From contig OX123182.2 of the NCBI GenBank assembly GCA_944739405.2, positions 68,699,183 to 68,763,182 of the forward strand: 64,000 nt of DNA. The letters are read 5' to 3'. The stretch is from Euclidia mi. Its lineage: Eukaryota > Arthropoda > Insecta > Lepidoptera > Erebidae. Below are positions 48,377 through 61,400 of this stretch, one piece after another; within the stretch, counting starts at the first letter, position 1, and each line of letters opens with the position of its first letter. The notes beneath the pieces were generated by a model. That model had not been told where the DNA came from and made no database searches. It worked only from the letters and a program-made list of their open reading frames with translations. The position numbers and the translations under genes are program-made.

Positions 48377-51300
48377 TAACGAATAAAACGCGAAGCGCTG
48401 CTGAAACTTGCATTGTGTTTAATTGAATGCTCGAGATTTCTGCTCTGTAATTTGACTTTGTATGTATTTTGTATTGATGTGTGCTATTTTATGAGCAGTA
48501 AATGTGTATACTGTGTATTGATGAAATAATTATCTGCTCCAATCAAATATAACAGTACCTTTTTGCAGTGACGGTACAATTAATAGCGGGCTATTAATAA
48601 TGCCAGCATTCAAATATATCTCGAGTTTGTATATGAGTGTTATTGCAATTTTAATTGTTTATTTCGTATTTAAGTGCTGAAATTGTATCACGAGCAATTT
48701 AGAATGAATGGTCAGGTAAGATTAACAGTGTCGTTAAGATTTTACGCGCAATAATAATGGGTGCTTCGTGTTCGTCTTCTATATTACCTATATTATTCAA
48801 CATTACTTCTAGTATGTCATACTAAACTAATATTTATTGCTTTTAGAATATATTTTTCAACTGCCTACTACATAAATACGGTGTTTCATATTCGTTTTAT
48901 AGAACCACGCTGTGAACTGAAGGGTAATACGTTGACATTCCGGTGCCCCCGGTGTGGGGTCACGACTCACGCCGCCTCAAAGTGGGGGCACGCGGACTGA
49001 ACCAACTTAAAGTTAGGTTAAATACGAGTTGTATAGTATTGGTACCTTCGGACGCCGCCGACTCCGGGAAGCGCGGTGGAGTGCGGTACCCCGGAAGGCA
49101 CCTGCGCGCCTCCTTGCACGCCGCCCTGCACGCTACCTTGCGGCGCGCATACACAACATCCTGTGTACACAATGGAAACTTTAACCGACGAAAACCGAGC
49201 GTGACGCTAAAAGCACCGCTATTACACACAATTTTCGCCTTTTTCAAGATTAGGTACAACATAGAAAGGAGTCCTAAATGGTAGCGGAAATTTTACATCA
49301 CATTTTTGGCTCTGCTACGACGTAAAAGCAAATGTGAAAGGTTGAATGTTTTGTAAATTCATAAATCCGACTACGTACGATATATGTAGGTATTGTGTGT
49401 TCGGTGTCTGTGTAAAAAGCCTTAAGTATCGAACCACAACGCGTATGTGAAAGGTTATTCGTAAAGCAAATTAAATTCATTCGACGCGTGCACTGGACTT
49501 GCAAATACTCACCATAAAAATAGAAGCGGAGTGAATTGAATGCTGCACAAAAATTAAAATAATAATAGAGTTTCGCACAATTCTTGTTCGTTAGAAGTTA
49601 AGTAATTTATTGGTTTCATATAAAAATTCTTTCACTGTCACAATTTCGTAGACGAACCCTATGTCAGGAATTTCGTTACTATACCTACTAGTTACTTTTA
49701 TTCTTCTGGGCATACTTGTACTGTAATCACTCAATCGCCTGTACTGTAGTGTTCCCATGGGATGTAAAGGGTAGTCCGTCCATATGGACCGTGGTACGCG
49801 CGAAATTGCACGCTACGCGCCAAATGTAATATATTTTACAACAACATCTTTAAAAATTAATGATGAATTGTTGCAGAAAGTTAATGAAAAATAATAAGTC
49901 GCTTTATTTCTCATTAGCGCGTTTAAAGGGTATCTAGAAAGTTTGCTCATAATTTGAGTACGAAAAAAGTCGTGTAAAATATGATAGGTAGTAAATAATA
50001 AAAAGTTGTTCGATGAGAGTGGGTGTTCTCTCCGCAACTACGATCGGTGCAAGACGATCGAAACGTCGGTATCAAATAGGTATTTATACCTTAAATACGT
50101 TAAGCTTACTCGATTAAGACCCGCTACATTATTTTGTATGAAAGTGTGTGTTGTTAGACATCTATTGTGTACATGCAATGTCCATAATGTGTTTGTATAA
50201 TGCCTGCGTGGTAATATTTAAGGATTGAACAAATCCAAATCGCAATAAGGCTTATAATGGACGGTTATAATTATATCAGACTAACTTTTCAATCATCATA
50301 AAAACGGTATTTACCATTTTATTTCTTTTTCCCATACCTATTTCTATATTAGCGTGAACAATCCAAGTAGATTCGACTCATATAAAAATCTCTTAACCAG
50401 TCAGTTGGCTTTCGCGTAAAACTAGTAAGCTTTCTATTACAGAGGGGCTGTAATAGAAAATATTTGGTTGTGACACCTACACAATGTCATAACTTTTCAG
50501 GATTAAGCTGGCCTGACACTGTGTGCGTATAATGGAAGATAATAAAACCTTATTACAAGCTAAAGCAACACGCATTAATCAGAAATTACAACGCGTCACG
50601 CCATTGTCTTAGCTTACGAACAACACTCTCGTTTTAACTTCAAAATGGATGGCTCTGGATGTCATCTACAGGATTGGCGGCCAAAGTCGAGAGAAGTTTA
50701 GATGTCTCTTACAACCAATAATTTTTTGTTATTTGCCTTATACCCATTATTGACTTATTTTGCCTTGTACATTAATGAAAACTTATAATGATCGTAACGT
50801 AATAAATAAAAACTTTATCTGAATTATTGTTTTCTTAGCGAAAATACTTATATTTTAATAATGTTTTCATTACCGTTATTCAGTAATCGTAAATACTGTC
50901 TGTAATTTGTCTGTATACCCTATTGGACATTATTATTAACGCCTACCAATCTAGAGTTAGCATAGTCGACTAGAATTTATTCGTTCCAGTCCATTTTCCT
51001 AAACGATATGTCCCACACTTCAATAATGAACACCAGAAAAATAAATATTTGGTCCTTATTTTAAATATTTGTATTGTATGTTAACTTATAAGCCATGACG
51101 ATTATGATTACTCATTACCCGCTGCTATGCACAAACCTTTATTAAATTCTTTAGGTTTCTAAATAGATTCTGAAATTGTTTCCTTAAAAAAATAAATCCT
51201 GTCTAGCGAAGTGGCCGGCACTTTCATTCCAAATGGAAATCAGTCATCTGTAGAAGGGAGTATGGATCGCGGTTTTCTTATTTATATGAAGCAACGCTTC

Positions 51301-51783
51301 GGGGTAGTTCGGGGTAAATCGTCGGTCTTCGGCTGAGGTCTATTTGACTTAAGCTCGTCTATGTTAATGGCCTTTAAAATTAGTATTGCGTTCCTTATTA
51401 TAAATGCATTACCGTGGTATTGTAAATATTAGCTTCAAGGCGGCGTACTTGTGCTACGTTTTCATTTGCCTCAACGTTTTTGGGATGCTACTGTTTTGAA
51501 AATAATTAACCGGAATAATACAAAACTTGTTAACTTACTCCATATAAGCGTATTAAAGATCTTTATGTGGACAATAATAATCTTATTTGAATAGCAAATA
51601 GATTATTTTACTCATTGTTTTATGGCAATATGCTCGGATACTAATGGTCGAACTATTTTAGTACGAGGAACAATTAGTATATTATACATATTAAGTAGCA
51701 CACTAATGTTAATCGGTAGATAATTATGACTATAGAAGCCTTTGTGGTCGTAATTATACTATAAATAACATTCTTATAGGATA
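48377..51783. other. No gene recognised; GC-rich patch near 48.94-49.15 kb
   Basis: Contains a GC-rich patch (about 48940-49150) and a small perfect hairpin (50431-50442 with 50448-50459). The frame at 48761-49000 ends in CPRCGVTTHAASKW, a zinc-ribbon-like string, but lacks a good start and a second Cys pair. I treat it as chance. Confidence 0.35.
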
Positions 51784-53252
51784 CTAGCTTTTGCCCGCGG
51801 CTTCGCTCACGTTAAATTCGGGGTAACACATAACTCCTTCATCGTCCGATAGTCATTTTCGTTTTAATTCTGGTCATAGGGACTGATAAGAAATATAACC
51901 GCAAGAAGTATTTAAAACATTTTTGTAAACAGTGTTTTTAGAGTTCTGTAGTCAAAAATGGCTAAACACGGAATCTTTATAGACGCGCTATGTCCGTCAG
52001 TCCGTATCTCACAGCCACTTTATGCCGAAAGTGCCGAAACTATTTAGTTTACACATTTGAAAATTGGTAGGTAGACGTATTCTGTGAACCACCAAAACCA
52101 AAAAATATTGAATAAGTATTAAGGATATATAAGATAATTTCTTCATACATGGAACTGATGTGGAAAATGTGTCGTTAATAATTACTTTGAGGTTCCTAAA
52201 ACCATTGTTTCTCAAAGTCAATCATTTGAAAGATATACGGTTCCAAAGTGGTAAAATGGGTGTGAGGATCCCTCTAACTTTAATAGTAAGAGAGTGACAA
52301 ATCTATAAAAAATATTAATATATCCTGTAGATCGTTCTAAAAACTTCCAACGAAAATTGATTTGAACGATATGTAGTCAGCAGTTTTTGAAATAAAGCAC
52401 ATCTTAAAAACTGCAAATATAGCTTTGTCGTTTAGACAAATACTATACTACTATAATAGTTAGTCGAAGATAATGGCTATGGTAAGTGGATACCTGCACT
52501 ACGGAACCCTTCATGAGCAAGTCTGACTCGCAATAGCGAATAGCTTTTATAATGTTTCATCCTTGGTGTTACTTGTAGCCGTTTGCCATTACAAAGCTTT
52601 AGTGCATTAAGATTCCGCATTGATAGGACTGGAACACCAACGTTCGGTCTCAAGTTGCATGAAGGTACTCCTGAGAGTTCAGAAACTCTATAGGGTACCT
52701 TGAAGTAACTTGGTCAGAATTCATGACATTATCTACCAAAAGGTGCTCGACAACATCACTTTGCATACAGTCAAATGTCAAAGCCATGGTCTGCTATATC
52801 TCTAGACACACTTTCGCATTTATGAGTAGAGAATATAAGTTCAGCCGCTTTAACGTGAAATCGGTAGACATACATAGGTACACATTTTCGCATTTATACC
52901 TGATATTAGTAGGGATTAGCCAAAGCTGTTACAATAATTATTAGTTTATATATGTAAGCGAATGAAGTAATGAAAGTGCACCATAGGACAATGTATAATG
53001 TGACAGTACTGACAGATATACGATAGCCCATATAGCTCAAGCGTTCTTACTGTCAAAGGTAGTAGGTTTGTCCCTACAAATTTCGACCCTCTCTAAAATC
53101 CCTCCTAGATTATTTTTTGCAGCTAATTGTATTCTATGTGTTTTTCCTGGTTCTGAGCTACCTCCCCACCAATTTTCAGCCAAATCGGTTATGCCGTTCT
53201 TGAGTTATAAATAGTGTAACTAACACGACTTTCTTTTATATATATGTATAGA
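51784..53252 (-). mobile_element. Helitron array unit 1
   Basis: First unit by plus coordinates, the last in the element's own orientation. Left flank is AGGATA, giving the A of the A|T insertion site. Contains the nested dispersed repeat at about 51935-52545. Differs from units 2 and 3 at 53133. Confidence 0.85.
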
Positions 53253-53264
53253 TTATATAATACA

Positions 53265-54733
53265 CTAGCTTTTGCCCGCGGCTTCGCTCACGTTAAATTC
53301 GGGGTAACACATAACTCCTTCATCGTCCGATAGTCATTTTCGTTTTAATTCTGGTCATAGGGACTGATAAGAAATATAACCGCAAGAAGTATTTAAAACA
53401 TTTTTGTAAACAGTGTTTTTAGAGTTCTGTAGTCAAAAATGGCTAAACACGGAATCTTTATAGACGCGCTATGTCCGTCAGTCCGTATCTCACAGCCACT
53501 TTATGCCGAAAGTGCCGAAACTATTTAGTTTACACATTTGAAAATTGGTAGGTAGACGTATTCTGTGAACCACCAAAACCAAAAAATATTGAATAAGTAT
53601 TAAGGATATATAAGATAATTTCTTCATACATGGAACTGATGTGGAAAATGTGTCGTTAATAATTACTTTGAGGTTCCTAAAACCATTGTTTCTCAAAGTC
53701 AATCATTTGAAAGATATACGGTTCCAAAGTGGTAAAATGGGTGTGAGGATCCCTCTAACTTTAATAGTAAGAGAGTGACAAATCTATAAAAAATATTAAT
53801 ATATCCTGTAGATCGTTCTAAAAACTTCCAACGAAAATTGATTTGAACGATATGTAGTCAGCAGTTTTTGAAATAAAGCACATCTTAAAAACTGCAAATA
53901 TAGCTTTGTCGTTTAGACAAATACTATACTACTATAATAGTTAGTCGAAGATAATGGCTATGGTAAGTGGATACCTGCACTACGGAACCCTTCATGAGCA
54001 AGTCTGACTCGCAATAGCGAATAGCTTTTATAATGTTTCATCCTTGGTGTTACTTGTAGCCGTTTGCCATTACAAAGCTTTAGTGCATTAAGATTCCGCA
54101 TTGATAGGACTGGAACACCAACGTTCGGTCTCAAGTTGCATGAAGGTACTCCTGAGAGTTCAGAAACTCTATAGGGTACCTTGAAGTAACTTGGTCAGAA
54201 TTCATGACATTATCTACCAAAAGGTGCTCGACAACATCACTTTGCATACAGTCAAATGTCAAAGCCATGGTCTGCTATATCTCTAGACACACTTTCGCAT
54301 TTATGAGTAGAGAATATAAGTTCAGCCGCTTTAACGTGAAATCGGTAGACATACATAGGTACACATTTTCGCATTTATACCTGATATTAGTAGGGATTAG
54401 CCAAAGCTGTTACAATAATTATTAGTTTATATATGTAAGCGAATGAAGTAATGAAAGTGCACCATAGGACAATGTATAATGTGACAGTACTGACAGATAT
54501 ACGATAGCCCATATAGCTCAAGCGTTCTTACTGTCAAAGGTAGTAGGTTTGTCCCTACAAATTTCGACCCTCTCTAAAATCCCTCCTAGATTATTTTTTG
54601 CAGCTAATTGTATCCTATGTGTTTTTCCTGGTTCTGAGCTACCTCCCCACCAATTTTCAGCCAAATCGGTTATGCCGTTCTTGAGTTATAAATAGTGTAA
54701 CTAACACGACTTTCTTTTATATATATGTATAGA
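53265..54733 (-). mobile_element. Helitron array unit 2
   Basis: Middle unit, with 12-base spacers 53253-53264 and 54734-54745 on either side. Identical to unit 3 at the one variable site that I detected. Confidence 0.85.
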
Positions 54734-54745
54734 TTATATAATACA

Positions 54746-56214
54746 CTAGCTTTTGCCCGCGGCTTCGCTCACGTTAAATTCGGGGTAACACATAACTCCT
54801 TCATCGTCCGATAGTCATTTTCGTTTTAATTCTGGTCATAGGGACTGATAAGAAATATAACCGCAAGAAGTATTTAAAACATTTTTGTAAACAGTGTTTT
54901 TAGAGTTCTGTAGTCAAAAATGGCTAAACACGGAATCTTTATAGACGCGCTATGTCCGTCAGTCCGTATCTCACAGCCACTTTATGCCGAAAGTGCCGAA
55001 ACTATTTAGTTTACACATTTGAAAATTGGTAGGTAGACGTATTCTGTGAACCACCAAAACCAAAAAATATTGAATAAGTATTAAGGATATATAAGATAAT
55101 TTCTTCATACATGGAACTGATGTGGAAAATGTGTCGTTAATAATTACTTTGAGGTTCCTAAAACCATTGTTTCTCAAAGTCAATCATTTGAAAGATATAC
55201 GGTTCCAAAGTGGTAAAATGGGTGTGAGGATCCCTCTAACTTTAATAGTAAGAGAGTGACAAATCTATAAAAAATATTAATATATCCTGTAGATCGTTCT
55301 AAAAACTTCCAACGAAAATTGATTTGAACGATATGTAGTCAGCAGTTTTTGAAATAAAGCACATCTTAAAAACTGCAAATATAGCTTTGTCGTTTAGACA
55401 AATACTATACTACTATAATAGTTAGTCGAAGATAATGGCTATGGTAAGTGGATACCTGCACTACGGAACCCTTCATGAGCAAGTCTGACTCGCAATAGCG
55501 AATAGCTTTTATAATGTTTCATCCTTGGTGTTACTTGTAGCCGTTTGCCATTACAAAGCTTTAGTGCATTAAGATTCCGCATTGATAGGACTGGAACACC
55601 AACGTTCGGTCTCAAGTTGCATGAAGGTACTCCTGAGAGTTCAGAAACTCTATAGGGTACCTTGAAGTAACTTGGTCAGAATTCATGACATTATCTACCA
55701 AAAGGTGCTCGACAACATCACTTTGCATACAGTCAAATGTCAAAGCCATGGTCTGCTATATCTCTAGACACACTTTCGCATTTATGAGTAGAGAATATAA
55801 GTTCAGCCGCTTTAACGTGAAATCGGTAGACATACATAGGTACACATTTTCGCATTTATACCTGATATTAGTAGGGATTAGCCAAAGCTGTTACAATAAT
55901 TATTAGTTTATATATGTAAGCGAATGAAGTAATGAAAGTGCACCATAGGACAATGTATAATGTGACAGTACTGACAGATATACGATAGCCCATATAGCTC
56001 AAGCGTTCTTACTGTCAAAGGTAGTAGGTTTGTCCCTACAAATTTCGACCCTCTCTAAAATCCCTCCTAGATTATTTTTTGCAGCTAATTGTATCCTATG
56101 TGTTTTTCCTGGTTCTGAGCTACCTCCCCACCAATTTTCAGCCAAATCGGTTATGCCGTTCTTGAGTTATAAATAGTGTAACTAACACGACTTTCTTTTA
56201 TATATATGTATAGA
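54746..56214 (-). mobile_element. Helitron array unit 3
   Basis: Right-most unit. The sequence after it (TTATATAATACATATC) contains the same 12 bases that form the internal spacers, which shows that the spacers derive from the flank upstream of the element's 5' end. Confidence 0.85.
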
Positions 56215-56255
56215 TTATATAATACATATCATTAGAGAATTTCTTTTTTTTTTAT

Positions 56256-56345
56256 AGACTCACGCCTGTATCCCTGAAGGGGTAGGCAGAGGTGCAATAT
56301 TACACCCACATTTCGCCTTCAATTTTTGGGTCCCACGTAATAGGG
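56256..56345 (-). repeat. Solo LINE-tail fragment next to a helicase relic
   Basis: CTCACGCCTGTATCCCTGAA, then GGGGTAGGCAGAGGTGCAAT and ATTACACCCACA: the same LINE-end module as 37998-38100 and related to the 9.1 and 12.4-kb LINE tails. Confidence 0.5.
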
Positions 56346-56352
56346 GGCGAGC

Positions 56353-56523
56353 CTATTGCCTAATTTCTTTATACACAACATTATCTGTTTTACCACCTTC
56401 ACATAGAACATGTAAATTATTTTTACCGCTTACTTGTGAACATGCCACATATAACTGACCATGTGAAAAACAACATATTCGGGAGTCGATTCCTGCTGTT
56501 TCAAGTCTGTCCCTGCGATTTAT
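56353..56523 (-). pseudogene. Helitron (PIF1-type) helicase C-terminus, relic
   Basis: A 56-residue minus-strand frame, bounded upstream by a TAA (56524-56526) and ending with TAG at 56353-56355. It reads RLETAGIDSRICCFSHGQLY followed by VACSQVSGKNNLHVLCEGG and KTDNVVYKEIRQ. This is the conserved end of the PIF1-like helicase of Helitrons, where the FxHGQLYVAxSRV block belongs to helicase motif VI (the usual Arg of SRV is Gln here). In a living element this domain unwinds DNA during rolling-circle transposition. Only the last few percent of the protein remains, so it is dead. It lies just upstream, in element orientation, of the three-unit Helitron array and on the same strand. Confidence 0.75.
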
Positions 56524-56526
56524 TTA

Positions 56527-56722
56527 GAAAATACACACAGGGCTACGAATATCCAGCCCTGCCGAAAGTAAGATAGCCCCGTTGAGTTACTCAAGAGGTA
56601 TCTGAATTCAGGCCTCAGTCTCCCACCCACGGATTCCCACGTACGTGAGGTGTGGGAATTTGGGTATAATGTCACCTGTATAAGTACAGAACACGATCAA
56701 ACGAAACAAACAGACAGACAGA
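56527..56722. other. Fragment of a dispersed repeat, no gene
   Basis: On the minus strand this shows GGTGGGAGACTGAGGCCTGA and GGCAGGGCTGGATATTCG, which looks like another repeat scrap and not coding sequence. Confidence 0.3.
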
Positions 56723-58083
56723 CATAAATTCTAAAAATTATCAAGTATTGCTTTTTAGCATTTTCCTAAGATTTTTGAGCTAATTTTCGTCAAAATATCT
56801 TTAATGTAACTACAGACTTTTTCACCTCTACAGTTTTATTATAGTATAGATAGTTGTTATAAATTTTGACACAGAGACTTTTTGTTTATGAAAATGCCGA
56901 ATATTATACTCTATTATTTTTTTAATAACAGAAAGATACCCGACACATAATTATTGTCTTTTTTGCAAGAAACATTAATTTTGCTAGAAAATAATTTGAA
57001 AATAGCATCTATCTATCGGTCGGTAAATAGCCATAAAACACTTTGAAGGTTCCTATTTGGACTAACTTTACTCTTACTAACAAACTTATAATGATCATAG
57101 ATGGCACCACATAATTAAATAACCAGTTTTGGATGATCCCTGTTTTGTTTGGGACTACGTACAAAGAAGAGGTCAAGCTGTACAACGAAAACCACTCAAC
57201 CGATTGTGATGTAACATATACTATTTTATAGGTTTGAGTATCCTTTGTACATGAGTGTAAGTTTTATTGAAATCAATTTCGCCATTTTAGAGATCTTTAG
57301 CAATATAGGGAAAGACGTCGGACAGACAGACGGACAGACATAAATTCTAAAAATTATCAAGTATTGCTTTTTAGCATTTTCCTAGATTTTTTAGCTAATT
57401 TTCGTCAAAATATCTTTAATGTACAGACTTTTTCATCTCTACAGTTTTATTATAGTATAGATATATAGTTGTTATAAATTTTGACACAGAGACTTTTTGT
57501 TTATGAAAATGCCGAATATTATACTCTATTATTTTTTTAATAACAGAAAGATACCCGACACATAATTATTGTCTTTTTTGCAAGAAACATTAATTTTGCT
57601 AGAAAATAATTTGAAAATAGTGACATCTATCTATCGGTCGGTAAATAGCCATAAAACACTTTGAAGGTTCCTATTTGGACTAACTTTACTCTTACTAACA
57701 AACTTATAATGATCATAGATGGCACCACATAATTAAATAACCAGTTTTGGATGATCCCTGTTTTGTTTGGGACTACGTACAAAGAAGAGGTCAAGCTGTA
57801 CAACGAAAACCACTCAACCGATTGTGATGTAACATATACTATTTTATAGGTTTGAGTATCCTTTGTACATGAGTGTAAGTTTTATTGAAATCAATTTCGC
57901 CATTTTAGAGATCTTTAGCAATATAGGGAAAGACGTCGGACAGACAGACAGACAGACATAAATTCTAAAAATTATCAAGTATTGCTTTTTAGCATTTTCC
58001 TAGATTTTTTAGCTAATTTTCGTCAAAATATCTTTAATGTACAGACTTTTTCATCTCTACAGTTTTATTATAGTATATAGATT
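56723..58083. repeat. 617-bp tandem repeat, 2.2 copies
   Basis: Units begin CATAAATTCTAAAAATTATC at 56723, 57339 and 57957 (offsets 616 and 618), the last being partial to about 58083. A CAGACAGACAGA run precedes each start. Copies differ by small indels (CCTAAGATTTTTGAGC against CCTAGATTTTTTAGC). On the minus strand the inner boundary reads TCTATACTATAATAAAACTG, similar to Helitron-type 5' ends, so each unit may contain a non-autonomous Helitron-like element. No coding capacity. Confidence 0.7.
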
Positions 58084-58348
58084 TAGGCTCAAATAAGAGA
58101 AAAAAAATACACTATTCATAAGTAGAGATCAAACAAAACAAATATCAGTAAAAAAAAAAATCTAATATTATTATGGACACTATAACATTTTAAAGTTACT
58201 AATAAATAAAGCTGCGCCTTGCGATTTCGGGCAGTCGCGCAGTAGCGCTCTCTGAGGTAGGACCTGTGTCGCTCGCGCCGCCACCCGTCGACGATCGAAG
58301 AAAGTACTCGCACCGGCTTTGTATACTACGCCTGACACGTTTTGATCC
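58084..58348 (+). promoter_or_regulatory. Putative 5' leader/promoter of the Mutator-like gene
   Basis: A local GC-rich stretch (58205-58320) is followed by a strong splice donor GTAAGT at 58349-58354. A matching acceptor (TTTAG) ends at 58460, three bases before the ATG of the downstream gene. This fits a non-coding first exon and a 112-bp leader intron. No TATA box or initiator is evident to me. Confidence 0.35.
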
Positions 58349-58463
58349 GTAAGTTTTTTTTTAAATAATATAATTATTGTTCGATTTTGTACATTCGCTT
58401 CATAAACGTACTAATGTAATGTGCTTTCATATTTATGTATTATGTACTTTTATGGTTTAGGTG

Positions 58464-61400
58464 ATGGGTCGAAAAAGTAAACTCTATTATGGTGACAGTG
58501 GAGGTACTCGAATTAGAAAAAAGAATATATTAGAGAAATTACAAGCTGCACGGTAACTTAAGTTTATATATTATTATACGACTGTATAAAAAAGATTTGA
58601 TTAAATTCAATATTGCAGCCGTAACTATAGTTCCACTTTTATAGATGAATTTTTTTTTATTATTACAATACAGGTCCACAAAATTACTTAATGGCCTCGA
58701 TGACAAAATTCATTAAAAAACGTTCTTGCAAAACAAACATTTTGCTGCATATAATTTAATCAGACTTTAGTAAAACTACGAAATGTATACCTAATACTTA
58801 AATATAATTTAAGTATTAAGTATACTTAAATATATTACCGGCGAGGAACTAGACTATTTGTGTATACCTGCACAAAATTCATTTATTGTTCTGTATGGTG
58901 GTGCGGAGCGAAGCTTAAGAAATTAACCAATTAACGACAGTGTTTCGAACACGCGATTAGTCGAACAGCTTGCTTTGTTCCGACTGCATCCGAAGACGTC
59001 TAGTTGCTAGTTCATGTGGTTCAAGTTGCTTGCCGAAAACTGTACAACTAAATGGGTGAATACTTTAGTAGATATGTTATTTGTGTTGCCACTAAAATGT
59101 ATAAAATTACAATAACCAACTTAAAAAATTGATGCCTTGATATGTTACAATTTTGTGTAGAAATAAACGACAAAACATCAAAAAAGGGCTAGACAATGCG
59201 GGAACTTCACAAGAAACTGATTATGGAGTGTCACAGCTAGCTTCAACATCAACAACAAGAGCTGATAAAGAATTTGAAATACCAGAATCACAATCAGAAG
59301 TGCCAAATAAATGCGATCAAGCGTCTTTTAGGTATAATTTCCCTTTATTATTATTTATTTCATAGACCTTAAAAGAACCTTTGCGGCAATCTATTACAAT
59401 ATATTACTGTAGTTGTGGTTATATTTTTACTAATGTTTTATAGATTTATTTTTATTGAGAAGTATTGATGTAATATTTTATAATATTGGTTAGGTTGTTA
59501 AAATATATATAATATTTTCAGGGATGATACTTTGGATGAATTCTCAGATGAGCTTCTTGACTGCGAAATGAATATATCTGCAGAGGCAAGTAAAATTAAC
59601 AGAATATTTTTATTTATTTCATGAGTATAGTAAGAATCATATATAAAACTACCTTTTTTTATTACAGAATGAAATTAATGAGCCTATAAAAATTTGTGGA
59701 AGGAGAATCGTTGATATCCAATACTTTTTAGATGGATTAATTAGAATTGCCAACTATAATGATCGATTTGGTTGCACTTTGAAGAACCTGGTACTACTAA
59801 AAGAAAATAAAACAGGATTTCTATCCAGATTTTACTTTCAGTGTAATATGTGTAATTCTAAGTTCGAATTGAGTAGTCACGATGAAACCCAAAAGGATAA
59901 ATTAAATGTTAATGAAGGCGACAGCGCCTTCAGGAGCCATAATGTCAGGGATTGGCCTAACAAATCTGAATGAAGTAGTTGCATCAATGGACTTACCTGT
60001 TATGTCATTATTCACATATAGTAAATGTCATGACAAAGTTGCTGACATGTGGAAAAATGCAGCTGAAGAAAGTATGATTGTCGCAGCGCAGGAAGAAACA
60101 ACTGCTGCTCGATCACGAGGTGACATTGATGACATTCCAATGATTCCAGTTGAAGCAGACTGTTGCTGGAGTAAGCGCTCATATAAAAATCAATACAACG
60201 CGTTGTCGGGTATTGCAGCTATCATAGGACATCACACAGGAAAAGTTCTCTACATTGGAGTTCGGAATAAGTATTGTGGTATTTGTGCTCGTGAAAACAA
60301 AAACGAACAACAACCTGCTGCTCACAAATGTACAAGAAACCACGTCGGTTCATCATCAAGCATGGAACCAACAATACTGGTGGAGGGGTTCAGGTCTTCC
60401 GTAGAAACCCGGCAATTAATTTATAATACTCTAATTGCTGATGGTGATGCCAGTACATATAAAAATATACTCGAAAGCAGACCCTACCCTGGAGTCCCGA
60501 TTCAAAAAATTGAGTGTACAAATCATCTCCTCCGGAATTACAACGGTAAAAATTTGTTACTTAAAGCTGACACCTCTATTCCTCTGTCAGAGCGCAAATT
60601 ATTGACACCAGATCGTTTGATTCGGCTGAGAACAGCAGTAAGATCTTCGGTACGGTATTGGCAAGCACAAACTATGACTGAGTCAGAAAAAATTATAAAG
60701 ATACAGAGAGATGTTCTGAACAGCCCCAAACATATATTTGGCGATCACAATGCTTGTGACTTGTATTACTGCACTGAAGAGCGAAAAAGAGATCCAAACC
60801 AAACACTCCAAGCAAAAACATTGATGCTAAAATTACAACGAAATGTGTCTCAGCTGGCACATCATTCTCGTAGTTTGCTGTATAATTTCACCACAAACCG
60901 TGCGTTGTTATGCGGCTGTGGTTAGTTTTAATACAGGTAAACCTCAAACTACGTTGTATAAATCTGCCTATCAGAAAAGTCCAGGCCAATCTCTAAAACG
61001 ATTGGAACAAAAACGTTTCTCAATCAGTCAAAATTGGAAACGCAATGTACTTCGCCGAAAAATTAACTTTAGCGCTGGGCCTGTTACTAAAGTTGATTAC
61101 GGAAATGTTTGCCAAAAGCCTGGATGATTATAAGCGAGCACAAGAAGTATTTTTAGAAAATTTAAAAAACAGGCTTTTAAACGACATGAAATCGAGAGGG
61201 ATACAATTCTTCAGGCTGAGAGTGCCTTGTGGTTAGAGTTAAGAAGATGTATTTTAACTGCTTCGAATTTTGCTAAAATTTGTAAAAGACGCCCGCATTT
61301 AAATTCAGCGCCACTGGTAAAATCTATTTTATATGGGTATTCCTTGGATCATGTACCATCAATAAAATATGGTAAAGAAAACGAGGTGAAGGCTATTGAG

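Larger units (their letters stand above)
51784..56214 (-). mobile_element. Head-to-tail array of three 1469-bp non-autonomous Helitrons
   Basis: Units 51784-53252, 53265-54733 and 54746-56214, separated by the same 12-base spacer TTATATAATACA. On the minus strand each begins TCTATACATATATATAAAAG (Helitron 5' TC) and ends with a GC-rich hairpin, GAAGCCGCGGGCAAAAG, then CTAG. The plus-strand base before unit 1 is A and the base after unit 3 is T, matching insertion between A and T. The units are almost identical: I found one substitution (T at 53133, C at 54614 and 56095). Each carries the same internal insertion of the GGTTCCGTAG...ACGGAACCC repeat, so amplification came after that insertion. 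No coding capacity. The 70- and 73-codon frames repeated in each unit are chance. Confidence 0.85.

Noticed and set aside
48761..49000. Frame ending in a CPRCG zinc-ribbon-like string
   Set aside because: Only one Cys pair, poor start and no domain. A GC-rich patch explains it.
51784..56214. Repeated 70- and 73-codon frames, or a satellite gene family
   Set aside because: The frames repeat only because the Helitron units are duplicated. Nothing in them looks coding.
56723..58083. CRISPR-like or satellite array
   Set aside because: Units of about 617 bp with only 2.2 copies in an animal genome. It is a tandem duplication.
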